From: Archegozetes longisetosus
Taxonomy: Eukaryota; Arthropoda; Arachnida; Sarcoptiformes; Trhypochthoniidae
Direction: 5' to 3'
Length of the DNA: 64,000 nt
Assembly (NCBI GenBank): GCA_018873245.2
Contig: JAEMBT020000005.1
Location: 290,001-354,000 of the forward strand
In this document: in pieces, positions 12,424-24,523 of the stretch
Layout of the letters: every line of letters begins with the position of its first letter
How positions within the stretch are numbered: position 1 is the first letter of the stretch
Program-made: the position numbers and the translations under genes
Notes under the pieces: generated by a model
Seen by the model: only the letters and a program-made list of their open reading frames with translations
Databases searched by the model: none
What the model was told of the DNA's origin: nothing

Positions 12424-14834
12424 ATGAAAAACAAAACTGAGTCTAAGTTATCGTTATCTGCTAAACTGTATAATGTTATATTCCGTGAAACGTTATTTCC
12501 GTTACTAATAATGGTGACGACACCCAATTTCACTTTATTACTATCTTATATAGTGGTTGCTAAAAATAGTAATTTAAAGCGATGTTTCTTATTAGATACT
12601 TTTGAGTCGACCTTAGCCGATGCCTGGAAATCCGTTCACTGGTATGCTATTATTTCTAAATTTCCATTTCTACTTCTTTAAAATTTAATATTGATCAAGC
12701 ACTACAAAATATTTACGTAGCATTAATGCCAATGAAAATAAGCTGTAAAAATGGCACTCTTTTCATCCATTTCAAATATTTATTAAGTAAATTTATAGCA
12801 TTTCACTTTCGTAAGTGTTTGCTGCCCTAAGTAAGATTCAGACAGAATATGTTCCAAGTTCTAAATATCTTTGCACATCACTCAGAGCGTTTTTTGGGTT
12901 CTACAACCTTTGTCACAACTTTTTGCATAACACTTTTATACACTAATATTCAATAGGAAAACTGGCACTTGTATAACTTGGTAAAAGGTTTTCGTAAACT
13001 TTGTATTTATTTCGATAGAGTTTATTCAATAGATTTTGATCCCTCAATTGTTAATATTGACCAAAAGTATCTTATACTGTGTTATTGTTTAAATAAATTA
13101 GATTAGTTATGCTTAAAATTTTGGTATTTAAATTCTGTTATAAATTTATTGACTAATTTTGTATAAATGACTTATAAACGGGATGATTTGCACTGTTTTG
13201 CATGAACTGAATAGGTTCGATCTAGAGTGTTGGTCTATATTAATTGGTTTACTTTTATGGGGCGCAATATCACTTCACTTTCCAGGACCTGAGTATTATG
13301 GTCCGCCAACTTCTAATGGCTTCGTTCCGAAATACTGGAACAATGGCTTTCGGTTTTACATAGTATCAATGCTTATAGCAGTTCCACTTATAGCCAAATT
13401 CTCTGTTCTTCACTTATATTACAAAATTCCTAATTTTATTGCAATTCTTATAGTTTTTGGATTTGTCGTATGTCTGGCACTTTATATTAAAGGTATGATC
13501 AACTAATGAACATCAGTTTTAATCAATATATAAGTATCAATTTAATATTACTTCATCAAAATATAACATTAAATTAAGCGTAAATTACTGAGAGAGAGAG
13601 AGAGAGAGAGCATTTTATCAAATAAACTAATGAATTTGTTCGTCTTTTCAGGTCTATTAATACCAGACAAAGGTTTACATGATAAAACAAAAAATCCAAT
13701 ATTCGACTATTATTGGGGAATCGAACTATACCCACATTTAGGACCATATATTAGTCTGAAGTTGTTAATAATTTGCAGATTTGGTTTATTTTTGTGGCAA
13801 CTCATGGTATTAATTGCCTGGAAAGCTAACTACGAGATGAATCCACACAATTTGAACAGCGAACAAATCAACTATCCCTTAACAGCATCTACTATTTTAC
13901 AGACTATCTATTTAGCAAAATTTTATTATTGGGAGGACGGGTATATGATGGTAAACTATTTTCTTATTACATTTAATCAATACAAGTAGTTCACAGAATT
14001 ACGCTGCTTATCAATTAGCGATATTTTTTATTTTCAATCATTTTATTAATATTTCAAATTTAACTTAGTCAAAATAATATACACATAGTATTGAACGGTT
14101 AACTGCAGCGCTAGATTAATTGAGCAAATGATTCGTCTAAATTTAAATCATTTTATTGAAATAGAATTTTTTAAAAGCAAGTATTACTGATTAATTATAA
14201 CTTTCTGAATTAATTAAGACAATCGACACAACAGTTGATCGATTTGGTTTTTATGTCTGCTGGGGTTGTATTGCTTTTGTGCCAGGATTCTATTCATTAA
14301 CCAGTTTATATCTTGTCAAACATTCCCCTGTATATCAATTTGGAAAGTTTTCGTTTATTCTCGTACTTTGCGTTGGAGTTATGTTAATTGGATTCAACTA
14401 TTGGGCAGATCGACAAAAACAAGTAGTCAGAGCCACTAATGGCAAGTGTAACATTTGGGGCAAACCAGCCAAATTGATCAGGTCTCATTCATATTTATGA
14501 TCTTACAATCTCTTTGATTAATCGATAAAATTTCATTTTCAGGGCATCATATGTCGATGATTATGGAAAGACCAAGAAAAGTATTTTACTGGCTTCTGGC
14601 TTTTGGGGCGTTACTCGTCACATGAATTATACCTTTGAATTGATGACAACATGGGTTTGGTGTTTACCTGCATTACTCACAAGTCCAATACCATACCTGT
14701 ACCTTATGTTTCTCGTAGTACTACTTATACATCGCACTGTAAGAGATGATAACAAATGTTCCAAAAAATATGGAATATATTGGAACGAATATAAGAAATT
14801 AGTCAAATATCAAATGATACCTGCGATTTACTAG
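12424..14834 (+). CDS. DHCR7: 7-dehydrocholesterol reductase
   Basis: Exons 12424-12641, 13215-13492, 13652-13950, 14219-14481 and 14543-14834 join in frame to 449 aa, against about 475 in vertebrates. The enzyme reduces the C7-C8 double bond of 7-dehydrosterols with NADPH in the ER membrane. The sterol-reductase signature SGFWGVTRHMNY is at about 371-382, followed by HRTVRDDNKCSKKYG-YWNEY and the terminal IPAIY. TIDTTVDRFGFYVCWG and RATNGKCNIWGKP match DHCR7 block by block. GFWGV-RH-NY favours DHCR7 over delta-14 reductase (TM7SF2/LBR), which has GWWG. No lamin-receptor Tudor extension is present. Intron 2 contains a (GA)n tract at 13590-13610 next to its acceptor. Confidence 0.9.
13590..13610 (+). 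repeat. (GA)n microsatellite
   Basis: About 10 GA units inside DHCR7 intron 2, ending about 40 nt before the acceptor of exon 3. Confidence 0.9.
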
Positions 14835-15658
14835 TTTAGCATAAATATTAACATTTCAACTATAATATATATATTTTAGGCCATATCAATTCACGATTAA
14901 TTTGTTTTCAATTTTAATAGTTCAAAATATACTTGAATTCAAATTTTTTTAATGTAAAATTCAAATTAATTAAATTGTTTGTCAGCACAGTGTGATTGAG
15001 AAAGTAAATTGACATTTTATTTTCTAGAAAAAATCTAATAATCCGAAGGTTTGCATTTCACAATAAGCAGTGCCGAAGTACACTTAAATCAATTAGAGTT
15101 TACTTATATAACTAAAAACTGCACTCAAAAACTAAAACATAGATATTCTATAAGCTTGAAAATACTGTCTTTTCAAATTATGTTAATTAACTGTCAAATT
15201 GAAAATGCTTAGAAAATTCAGATTTGATTGTTGGTTCACAAAATACTCGACTACAATATTTTTCTAGTGTTCGCCTCATTCAGTAAACTTTTGTTTGAGT
15301 GTTTGATATTCTCTTGAAAGACTTGAAATACTCTCTATTTCTAAAAGTGATTTAATTGTTTAAAAGTTGATAATTCAGTATGTGCTGGCAAATTCTTCAT
15401 TAGATATTTATTTAGAGAGATTTGTCATTATTTATCTATTGCAAGTGTGTCAATCGGTAAAACCTCTTAGTTACTAGACAATACCCAACACATCATTGAT
15501 TCATCTTAAGATTTCAAGTTAAGTATTGAAAAGAATTTCAAGGATAATCATATTATTCAAAATGATCATCATTTTTATGGAATGTACAGACTATTGTTTA
15601 GTTGGCTTAGAAAACAATACACAGAAAGTCAATACTTATTTAAAAAGTATAGATAAAT
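14835..15658. other. Intergenic, no gene seen
   Basis: 3' region of DHCR7 and 5' region of desaturase 2; AT-rich, no exon recognised. Confidence 0.55.
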
Positions 15659-17340
15659 ATGTTGTTCATTAAGTCTGAATGGAATGGTTTTATTTCAAAA
15701 ATGCTGTGGCAACCAACTATTGCATTAGTTCTCGTTCATATCGGAGCTATTTATGGTTTTTACTTGTCAATCGCAAGTGCAAAATGGAAAACATTCTTAA
15801 TAGTATATATATTGGGTAAAAATTTAAGTTTTCAATTCATTTCGCAATACTTAATATAAAAGAGCTTTTCTTCATTTAAACTCGCAAATGTCTTAGCTTT
15901 AAAAGTAAAGATATGATCGAAAAGCTGTAAATTGTCAAATTTTATTTGAAAAATATCAACTCAAATGATAGAATTGTTTAGGTAGATAAAAAATAGGCAA
16001 TCATTTCATATTTAGCTATTGGGAGGGTGCAATCCTAGCAAAACGGTTCGAATTAATAAGAATATGTTCTAGATAACTTAATCGTCAGAGTAGTCAGTGC
16101 CTATAATTGTTCTAATTGAGTTGCAACATAAACCAAAAATTTATGAATAGATTTAGACAAATAGATTGAGTTTGAAATAATGTTGTGAAGCGCAATATTT
16201 TTTCCAATTTTTGAATATTTGGATGCTAATTTTAAGCAATAGTCAAGATTTTGAAAAAGCAGTTTTATAAACCCTTGCTGATTTTGATAGAAATTAAAGT
16301 CATTTTTAATATGTTTCATGAATATTATGTTTATAGGGATCATTTCAAACTTGGGAGTAGTAACAGTCGCTCATCGATACGCAACGCATAGAAGTTTCAA
16401 AGCAAACCTTCCATTGAGAGTGATTTTGTGCATTATGCAAACATTAACTGGACAGAAAAGTATGATTGAGTGGGCGCGAGATCATCACACGCATCATAAA
16501 TATGAAGGAACTAATGCTGATGTTGTCAATATAAACCGAGGATTTTTCTTCGCCCATATCGGATGGCTTATGATTAAGAGACATCCGGAATGTAAAGATA
16601 AAAGGAGCAAAATTGATGTCAGCTATCTACTTTCAGATCCTATTATCAAATTTCAACACGATTTTTACCCACCACTTGTACTGTTGTTTTGTATAGTCAT
16701 ACCAACTCTTATTCCGTATTATCTATTCAACGAAACAATAATCAATGGATTTTTCTTATGCTTTGCATTAAGATATATATACATATTGCACACTTCATTA
16801 TGCGGTACCAAATCATTGATTTCGATTCTCTTAATCGATTGTCCAATAATACATTTCAAATAATAGGTAATTCTGTGGCACACATTTGGGGCTATAAAAA
16901 ATATGACCGAACAATAACGGCCACTCGCAATACTACATTGAATTTATTCTCTTTAGGCGCTGCTTACCACAACTATCATCACGTCTATCCTTCAGGTCAG
17001 CTTAAGGTTTACAGCTTAAGGACAAAAAAGTAAAGGAAGGAAAGAAAAAGCTTTCAATCTCTTTTCGTTATATCCCTTAGACTATTCTGCGAGTGAGTTC
17101 GGCTGGGAATCAAATATAAACATCAACACTGCCTTCATTGACTTATTTGCTAAGATCGGATGGGCCTATAACCTTAAAACTGTCCCACTACAAATTATTG
17201 ATAAAAGAAGGCAAAGAACTGGTGACCAAAGTCAACACAATTCAAACAAACGCCCAATATTAGAGTGGATTATCGGAATGATATTAGGGGCTAACATCTT
17301 GCTGATCATTATTCCCATCAAAATCTTCTATAATTTATGA
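15659..17340 (+). CDS. Acyl-CoA delta-9-type desaturase, paralogue 2
   Basis: Exons 15659-15815, 16337-16804, 16867-16995 and 17081-17340 give 337 aa, in the same intron positions and phases as paralogue 1. Di-iron ligands are HRYATH, HHTHH, NSVAH and HNYHH. HRYATH is shared with paralogue 1 and differs from the usual HRLWSH, so the two look like closest relatives. The third box context is GAAYHN. The family role is oxidative desaturation of acyl-CoA at the ER. It follows DHCR7 on the same strand by 0.8 kb and converges on paralogue 3. An intact frame and all ligands suggest a working enzyme; the position of the double bond is not inferable. Confidence 0.93.
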
Positions 17341-17831
17341 GTACTCTTGCCCAACTATTTGCGATAAAACCTCAAATATTATGAATATTGCGTTCAAAAA
17401 TATAACTTCTTTCTTATTTGAAGAATCGAATACATATAGTTTTAAAACTAAGCTTTGAATATTCGATCACATAAACTCAGTTTAAAATTTAAGACTAAAA
17501 GTTTTATATAATCAATAAAATCGAATTTAAAATTAGGTTTTATAAATCTGGATTTTAACTGGTGTTCAATCTATTTATTTATTGACATTCAGAAATGAAA
17601 GTTTCATTGCCAAATTTAATAGTAGAATTTTTAATAAGTATCTTTAAGTTATATATAAAAACATTTACTTGAAAAATTGAAACGGAATCAAATATCTTGG
17701 CTATCAATTATATATAATGGCATATTTTAAATTAAAGTTGTGGCGCAACATTGCAACAATCGGTGGAGTGGAATGAGCCACTTCTTAATTGAGTTGTTCT
17801 AGGTAGATATTCTAAACTTTTGCGCAAAGGT
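17341..17831. other. Convergent intergenic spacer
   Basis: About 490 nt between the 3' ends of desaturases 2 and 3; AT-rich 3' flanks, no coding signal. Confidence 0.6.
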
Positions 17832-19095
17832 TTACCAAATAAAAATATATTTATAAAGCATTCTTAGAGGAAAGGCCATCCAAACTATAGCACTGCTAAC
17901 TATAAACCCAAATACCCATTCAATAATCGGATTGCTTTTAATAAAGCCTTTGCGTTCATAATTATTTCCTGTCCTCTTCTTTCTTTTATCGATTACTGTT
18001 TGCGGAACTCGCTTCAAATTGGTAGCCAAACCCATCCATTCGAACAATTCTATAAATACAGTGTGAACATTGAAATTTGATTTCCAATCGAATTCGCTCC
18101 CATTATAATCCCAGGGGTACAAATGATGAAAATTATGATTGACTCCTCCTAAAGTGGCGTAATTCAAAAGTTCATGATTAGTGGCCGAAATTGAGTAGTC
18201 GTACGGCTTTTCACCCCATTTGTGAGCCACTGAATTGCCTTTTCAGATAAAATTTATACTATTTATCTTAGGATTCATTGAGCAACGTAAACGCTAATTG
18301 ATTAAACAAAATTTACCACAAAATGAAAGATGTAAAGTATAGAAATATCGGAACACAAAGCATATGAAGAAACCATTAACAAGAGTGTCATCAAATAAAT
18401 AATAAGGTAATAGTGTAGGAATTAAGACATTAATCAATACAAAAAGTGGAACGTAGTGAACATATTGAAATTTGATCATAGGGTCAGACCATAAATAATT
18501 GATGTCAACTGTTTTGCTTTTCTCTTCACATTCAGGATGTCTTTTGATCAAGAGCCATCCGATATGTGCGAAGAAAAGTCCTCGATTTATGTTAACGACA
18601 TCGGCATCAGTTCCAGTATATCTGTGATGTAGATGATGGTCTCGCGCCCACTCTATTATGCTTTTTTGCCCCGATAAAGTTTGTAAAATGCATAGAATGA
18701 GTCTCAACTGCCACTTAGCCGAATAGCTTCTATGAGAAAATAGGCGATGAGCTCCTGGTAGTAGCATTTAAAATGATTAAATTTTACTAACAAACTATCT
18801 AAATTTATTAAATTTAGACTCAGAATAATTTCGTAAATTTAACAATGATACCTGCTAGGGTCCCGATGCCGGACAATACACCTTAAATAATATATTCGCT
18901 ATTAAAAATAAACTTATAAAGTCAGTTTTCAAAAGTGATACCTAACAAATAAGTCAACAGTAGAGTTTGCCATTTGGCACAAGTAATTCCCAAATAACTT
19001 CCGTAGACAGATCCGATATGAACGGCGAATATAACTGAAGATTGCTGTAAATCGATTTTTGATGCAAAACGAATCAATTCATTAGTTATTCTCAT
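17832..19095 (-). CDS. Acyl-CoA delta-9-type desaturase, paralogue 3
   Basis: Exons (minus) 19095-18942, 18881-18852, 18754-18317 and 18238-17832 give 342 aa. Ligands are HRLFSH, HHLHH, NSVAH and HNFHH. The gene differs from its paralogues in structure. The usual 468-nt second exon is split into 30 + 438 nt by an extra phase-1 intron just before the first His box. The intron that elsewhere interrupts the sequence after the third box (YPxDYS) is absent here (YPWDYNGSEF uninterrupted). The first intron is only 60 nt. The acceptor of the last exon (CTGAAAAG) is weak. All di-iron ligands are kept, so activity is expected. The third-box context is GGVNHN instead of GEGxHN. Confidence 0.92.
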
Positions 19096-20449
19096 TTTTA
19101 TATTTCAAATCTTTGAACTGAACTAATACTACTAATAAATAAAGTGAATGTTCAATTGGATGTTCACATTATTCCTTAATTCAATTGTTTTTAAGAGAAA
19201 ATTAATTTTGCTTCGAAATATTCTAAACTTTTAAAATGCGTCAATCAGATAATCGTTTAATTTATGATATCTTAACCGCTGGTTGAAAACATTTTCCCCA
19301 ATCCAACAAACATTTTAGGATTTAGGTTTTTATAATTAATTTGAAACTCTTGTAAATAATAGTATGGTTCTTAGTTTAGAATTGAATGCTAATCTTCTCA
19401 TCATTATTCATTATATAGATCGATTTATTTATTTCAATGACAAGCTTTATAATAATTGTTCATTGGAGTAAAACGAGATATGCTTTAGTATATAATCATT
19501 GTTTTACATAATTAAAACTCCTAAAGGTAAAGTTTATTTTTAATGAAAATCATATTTAGACTTAAGGCAAAAGAGCAATATCAAATCAAGTGATAGTGAC
19601 ATCAACTATGTGCGATTTGCTTTTAGTTTAATTTTTTATATCTTAACTAATTTAAGAATTCGGTTATGATTTTATAGTTCAAGTACTTCTTAGGATTTCA
19701 TAATTATGTTGTTAAGTAACTGAAGGAAGTCTTGAAATTGACCAAATTTTTAGATACCTTTGAATGTTCAGTTACTGTAAGATGTTTCAATGTTGGAGGG
19801 ATTCATTTTAACTAAGATATGAAGCATTGCATCCACAGCTAAACATATATGAACAACAGCTACAACAGAAAAACATAAATAGATATTCAATTTGAAAAAA
19901 AGATTGTACCAAAACTGTATCCAATTGAATCTATAATTAGTAACTATTAGAATACAACTATTAAAATTTTGTCCCTCAAGTTCCATGCATTCTGTTTATA
20001 TTGCAAGTTATTTTTGAAAAACTTAGAAATTTGTTTATTATGATTGATGTGTTAGTTTAGATTCGATCTGTTAGATCAAATTTTGTTAGTTTTCAGACTG
20101 ATTACAAGTTTACAAATAGGCCAAAAGGTTTAACTTAATTTTTTTTGAAACTTAAAATAATTTGAAAAATTAACTCTAAACCTTGATATTTAAATTCAAA
20201 TAAATAGTGGTAAAAAATGATTAGTAGGAATATGCCAAAATGTTATAATAGATAAATAGCGATCATTAAAATCAATGCAAATTCAAGTATTGATAAGCCT
20301 TAAATTGCATATGATGCATTGGATTCAGTAACGACTTGTGTGGAGATGTATGGTTTGAGGATTATTTCACAAAATCAATGTTTAGGTCTTAATTTACATT
20401 CAGACAAATTTTCATGATATGTTCCAATGAGGAAAATATGATTAAATCG
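19096..20449. other. Intergenic, no supported gene
   Basis: AT-rich. A 72-aa hydrophobic open frame (19768-19986, minus) is present but I could not support it as a gene. Confidence 0.5.
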
Positions 20450-20545
20450 GCAAAGAAGTTGCCTCTAATTCCTATAGAAAAGCATTACAACTAAGAGTAG
20501 TTTTGCACTTATGCGTCATATAAATGTGTTAACTGCATATTCAGT
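20450..20545 (+). pseudogene. Desaturase exon-2 relic
   Basis: The plus strand here aligns by eye with the exon-2 segment of desaturase 2 at about 16389-16450. Shared blocks include ATAGAA, AAGAGTAGTTTTGCACTTATGC (against GAGAGTGATTTTGTGCATTATGC) and TTAACTG, separated by small indels. It translates as SYRKALQLRVVLHLCV before a stop, compared with RSFKANLPLRVILCIMQ. No His box survives and no other exons were recognised nearby. This looks like a decayed fifth copy lying between paralogues 3 and 4. Confidence 0.55.
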
Positions 20546-21531
20546 TATTTATGCAATACTAAGTTAGATGTGAGACAATTATTTATAAGCTTTTGAAATA
20601 AAACTTTTTTATTTACGTTCATTATTTTATTTTTAAAATCTTAAAATATGTGATTTATTGAAAAATAAATTGAAAAATATCACTAATTGTGTTATAAATA
20701 GACAAACGCCTATAGACTTAATTAATAGTGAATTGATGCAAAAGTCTAAAGAAAATGGAAAGAAACGTACATCACATCCAATCTTATGGCAGAAAAACAT
20801 GAGAAAAATATTAAGAAATTCAGTAAATTATTGAAAGTAAATGATTTAAATGTATTTGAAAGTTGTGCTACTTTAAACGCGATTTTCTCATTTCTGCTCA
20901 TAAGGCTATAAGTCGTTACTGCATACAACGCATCATATATGCTTTATCGTTAGACAAATTTGAACGCTCATTATTAATGTCTTACTTAACATAAGAATCG
21001 ATGTTTTATCCCTTTTTGTTTAGTTTGAGTTGCTATTAGATCTTGATTCTTATCAAAGTCTATAAGTTTTGCGCACTCTTTAGACGTATTGTATATTCGA
21101 AATATGAAAAATGTTTGGCTTCATTTGATTTAATTTGCGGATTGAATACTATTTGATTGCATTATTTAAACATTAGCTCGTTACAATTTTTCTTTAACCG
21201 ATGTTTTTTAGCATTCAAACATATTCCAAATCGAACAGCATTGTCGATGTTCTCATTCTTCCCTACAACTGAAATCAGTTTGTCTATGTGGACAAGTCGT
21301 ATAGTGAGACTTTTTGGCGAACAATTAAGTAGACTATCAAATTGTAGTAAATCTTTGGTAGCAATCTTTTATTTGTTGAATCAAATTCTCAAAAAGACTT
21401 TCTGCTCTACATATTGCCATAGAGAGACAGAGAATTGATATCAATATACAAAAATATATTTGTATTTTAATCTATTGATTCTTTTCATATAAGTTAGAAA
21501 ACAAGTGTTCGTTTTATTGGACTGAAGAACC
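20546..21531. other. Intergenic, no gene seen
   Basis: AT-rich; a 93-aa open frame at 21157-21438 has no recognisable features. Confidence 0.55.
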
Positions 21532-22383
21532 AGGAAAACTTCGAAATGGCTAATTTCAGAATGGCTAATTTCTAAATGGCTAATTTCATATTGGCTAAAC
21601 CCTGTTTTCTGTCTCTATTTGCAGATTTTGCCCTTTTTAATCAGAATAAATATACTAAGTTTAATAGATTAGAGTAATAGTTCAGTAAGTTTAGCTGGTA
21701 ATCGTATCGTATACTATTATACTGCTACTGCTACTAATTATAATACAGCGCATAAAAGAGCACATAGAATAGTAAAAGCAATTATAATTTCATTGTTTTA
21801 AAGTTAAAATTAATCTCATTTAATTAAAATTACAAATATAATAACGAGCTAACTGCTTTATCTGAGGAAACTTGAAGAAACTGGCAGTATTGAACACCAC
21901 TTTAAATTGAAGGCTATTTAGATTATTAACAGTTTATAAACTGACTCAACTATTCATGTTTACCAAACTTCTAGCTTAACTTCAGTGCGATTCGATATGA
22001 ATGAAAATTAGTTAAAAGTTCAGTAATTAGCTGAAATCAAAACTTATGTGTATATATGTCACATATAGGTTTTGATGCTCAAATGTAAGGCTTAAAATAA
22101 AAAATCGTATATTAGTCCTAAGAGAATGCTTTGGTATTTGTGAAATTTCATTTAGATCTCTCTTTGAAAAGAAAAATGGATTTAAAAACGCTGAACACGT
22201 TGTTAGCTTAAATTTTCAATATTACTAATTCAAAAGATTTTTTCTAGGTTATTCCTAAATTTGAAAAATGGGATAATCATTCAGGCAATCAGTTACTAGG
22301 GGATTCAAAATAGGGATTAGCCATTCTGAAATTAGCCATTATGAAATTAGACATTATGAAATTAGCCATTTCGAAGTCTAGCC
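21532..22383. mobile_element. Foldback-type DNA element with 15-bp repeat arrays
   Basis: The left end (about 21537-21598) holds 3.5 tandem copies of a 15-bp unit close to TGGCTAATTTCAGAA. The right end (about 22314-22376) holds four copies of the same unit in inverse orientation. Outermost TTCGAAATGGC/GCCATTTCGAA blocks are mirror images. The element is bracketed by GAAGAACC at 21524-21531 and 22384-22391, which would be an 8-bp target duplication. Inverted ends built of short tandem repeats recall Drosophila foldback/Galileo elements, and an 8-bp duplication recalls hAT. The interior, about 700 bp, has no transposase frame, so it is non-autonomous. Confidence 0.7.
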
Positions 22384-22690
22384 GAAGAACCTTATGGATA
22401 ATGGACGAGCTGTATTCATTTATTGTGGTCCTCTTATAGCCAATAAGAACTTGAACATCTAAAAGTGCTTAATTATCAGAGTGAGAATTCATTTTAATTG
22501 TTGCAACTCTTTTAAGTGTAAACATAAGATGCGCCACATTTGTAATCAATTAAGATTAAAGCTCTATTGTGCTCTTCAGGCTCGTTGTTTTCTCATTCAG
22601 ATTCAATGAACAAACTTCTCACATTTATGACTTTATTAGGCTAACCGATTCAAAAGACAAACATTACATCAACTATTAAACAGTGAACTC

Positions 22691-24523
22691 TTAAGAAAGA
22701 GAAATAAATATCCTGTATAGTATTACAATCCAAACAAGACTTATGCTTAAAATAAATCCTAATATCCAATCAATTATTGGATATTTTTTGAAATAACTAT
22801 TGACTTCAATGATTTGACCAGTTCTTCTTCTTCTATTATCGACTATCTGTTTTGGAGCTCTTTTAAGTTGATAAGCCCACCCAATTTTTTTGCATGCAAA
22901 CAATTCTATAAAAGCTGTGTAAATGTTGAAATTTGATTCCCATCCGAACTCACTCGCGGAATAATCTGTAGCAAATACAGTTCATTAAAATGGTCTCATA
23001 ATGATCAGAAACAAACTAATTTGATGCAAAAGGTTAAAAACTTCACTCTTTCAGTCACTGTTTGGTATGATAAGCTGTTAACTCACCGTAAGGGAAGGCG
23101 TGATGATAATTATGATATGCCCCGCCGAGCGTCAAATAATTTAAAGGCTTGTTGTAAGTGGATGAGAATGATTTGTCGTATTCTTTATAGCCGAATATAT
23201 GAGCGAATGAATTGCCTGTTAATTATTCAAATGCAATATCACCTTATATTAAATTTGATTGATTAAAGCTTATCGAGGAGTTACCACTTAATGCAAGTTG
23301 CATTGTGTACACGAAACGTAGCATAAAGCATACGAAAAAGCCATTGGTCACGGTTTCACCAAATAAGAAGTATGGAATCAGTGTCGGTATTATGCAGTTT
23401 ATCAGCACAACAAGTGGAATATAATAATCGTATTGAAATTTCACGATAGGGTCAGACCATAAATAGTTAATATCAATTTTGCTTCTCTTTTCTTCACATT
23501 CTGGATGTCTTTCCATCATAAGCCACCCAATATGGGCGAAGAAAAATCCCCGATTAAGACTGACTGCATCTGCGTTGGTTCCTTCAAACTTGTGATGAGT
23601 GTGATGATCGAGCGCCCAGTCTATTATGGTTTTCTGCCCAGACAGTGTCTGTAATACACATAAGATCACTCTTAACTGCCACTTGGCTTTATAACTTCGA
23701 TGACTGAAAAATCGATGAGCACCCGAGAGAACGCCGATTCCAGACAAAACACCTCAAAACAAAAAATTCGATTCTCAGTTAATAATTCACGTCATATGTT
23801 CGCATCCGTTTATTTCACTTAATTTATGCCTATTTATTCTCTTATATCATTCTTGAATATGTTTTTAATATGAACTGAGCAAGTTGTATCAAATCTTTTA
23901 TAATTAATGTGAAGGTATACCTTTCAATTAGTTTTACCTAATAAAGATAAGGTTAGTTTTGGCTGTAACTATATCGTTTCTTTTAAAATTAACAATTCTA
24001 TAAAATGTAAGAAAAGCCCCTTCAAGAACCAGAAAGTTATATGATTTAGATTTTGGAGTCTGTTAGAAAGGTATTAGCTATTCGATGTACTTGTAAATTA
24101 CATAAAACTTTCTTTGATCGTAATTATAAGCCTGATATTATTTAACTAGCATTTGTAAAAAATGAAGATCTTTGACAAATGATATATTGAAGTTTAAATT
24201 AGTTCATCCTATGTGAAAATAACTATGAACTTAATTCGTTTGAAATTTCATGTTCAATCTCAAACTTTTTTTATATGATATATCTGAAAGATCTATAAAC
24301 TTGATACATGTCCTTAATTCTCTGATTAATAAAAAAAATTTGAAAAAATCAAACGTATGCCAATACTTAATATGTAGTAAATAATTATTGTTTGCCACTT
24401 TACAGAAACGATTGCCAAATAAAATCCATATACAGCTCCGATATGTAAGATCAACAACCCGATTACAAAAGACCATTTTATTTGTGATGCAAAATGAATC
24501 CATTCCGATGCGATTGAGCCCAT
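22691..24523 (-). CDS. Acyl-CoA delta-9-type desaturase, paralogue 4
   Basis: Exons (minus) 24523-24367, 23752-23285, 23215-23087 and 22965-22691 give 342 aa with the four-exon structure of paralogues 1 and 2. Ligands are HRFFSH, HHTHH, NSFAH and HNYHH. The second box lies in ALDHHTHHK, whereas the other copies have ARDHH; the Arg-to-Leu change next to the box is unusual. The first boxes group it with paralogue 3 (HRLFSH). The residue at the first exon junction is Ser instead of Gly. Intact frame, ordinary donors (GTGAGT) and all ligands suggest function. Substrate and regiospecificity are unknown. Confidence 0.92.

Noticed and set aside
16101-16343. 80-aa minus-strand frame
   Set aside because: Falls within the first intron of desaturase 2 and has no recognisable content.
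19768-19986. 72-aa hydrophobic open frame on the minus strand with an ATG
   Set aside because: Single short frame with one or two membrane-like stretches, no homology I recognise, no splice or promoter context; AT-rich DNA readily yields such frames.
21157-21438. 93-aa plus-strand open frame
   Set aside because: No motif and non-protein-like composition; starts without a convincing context.
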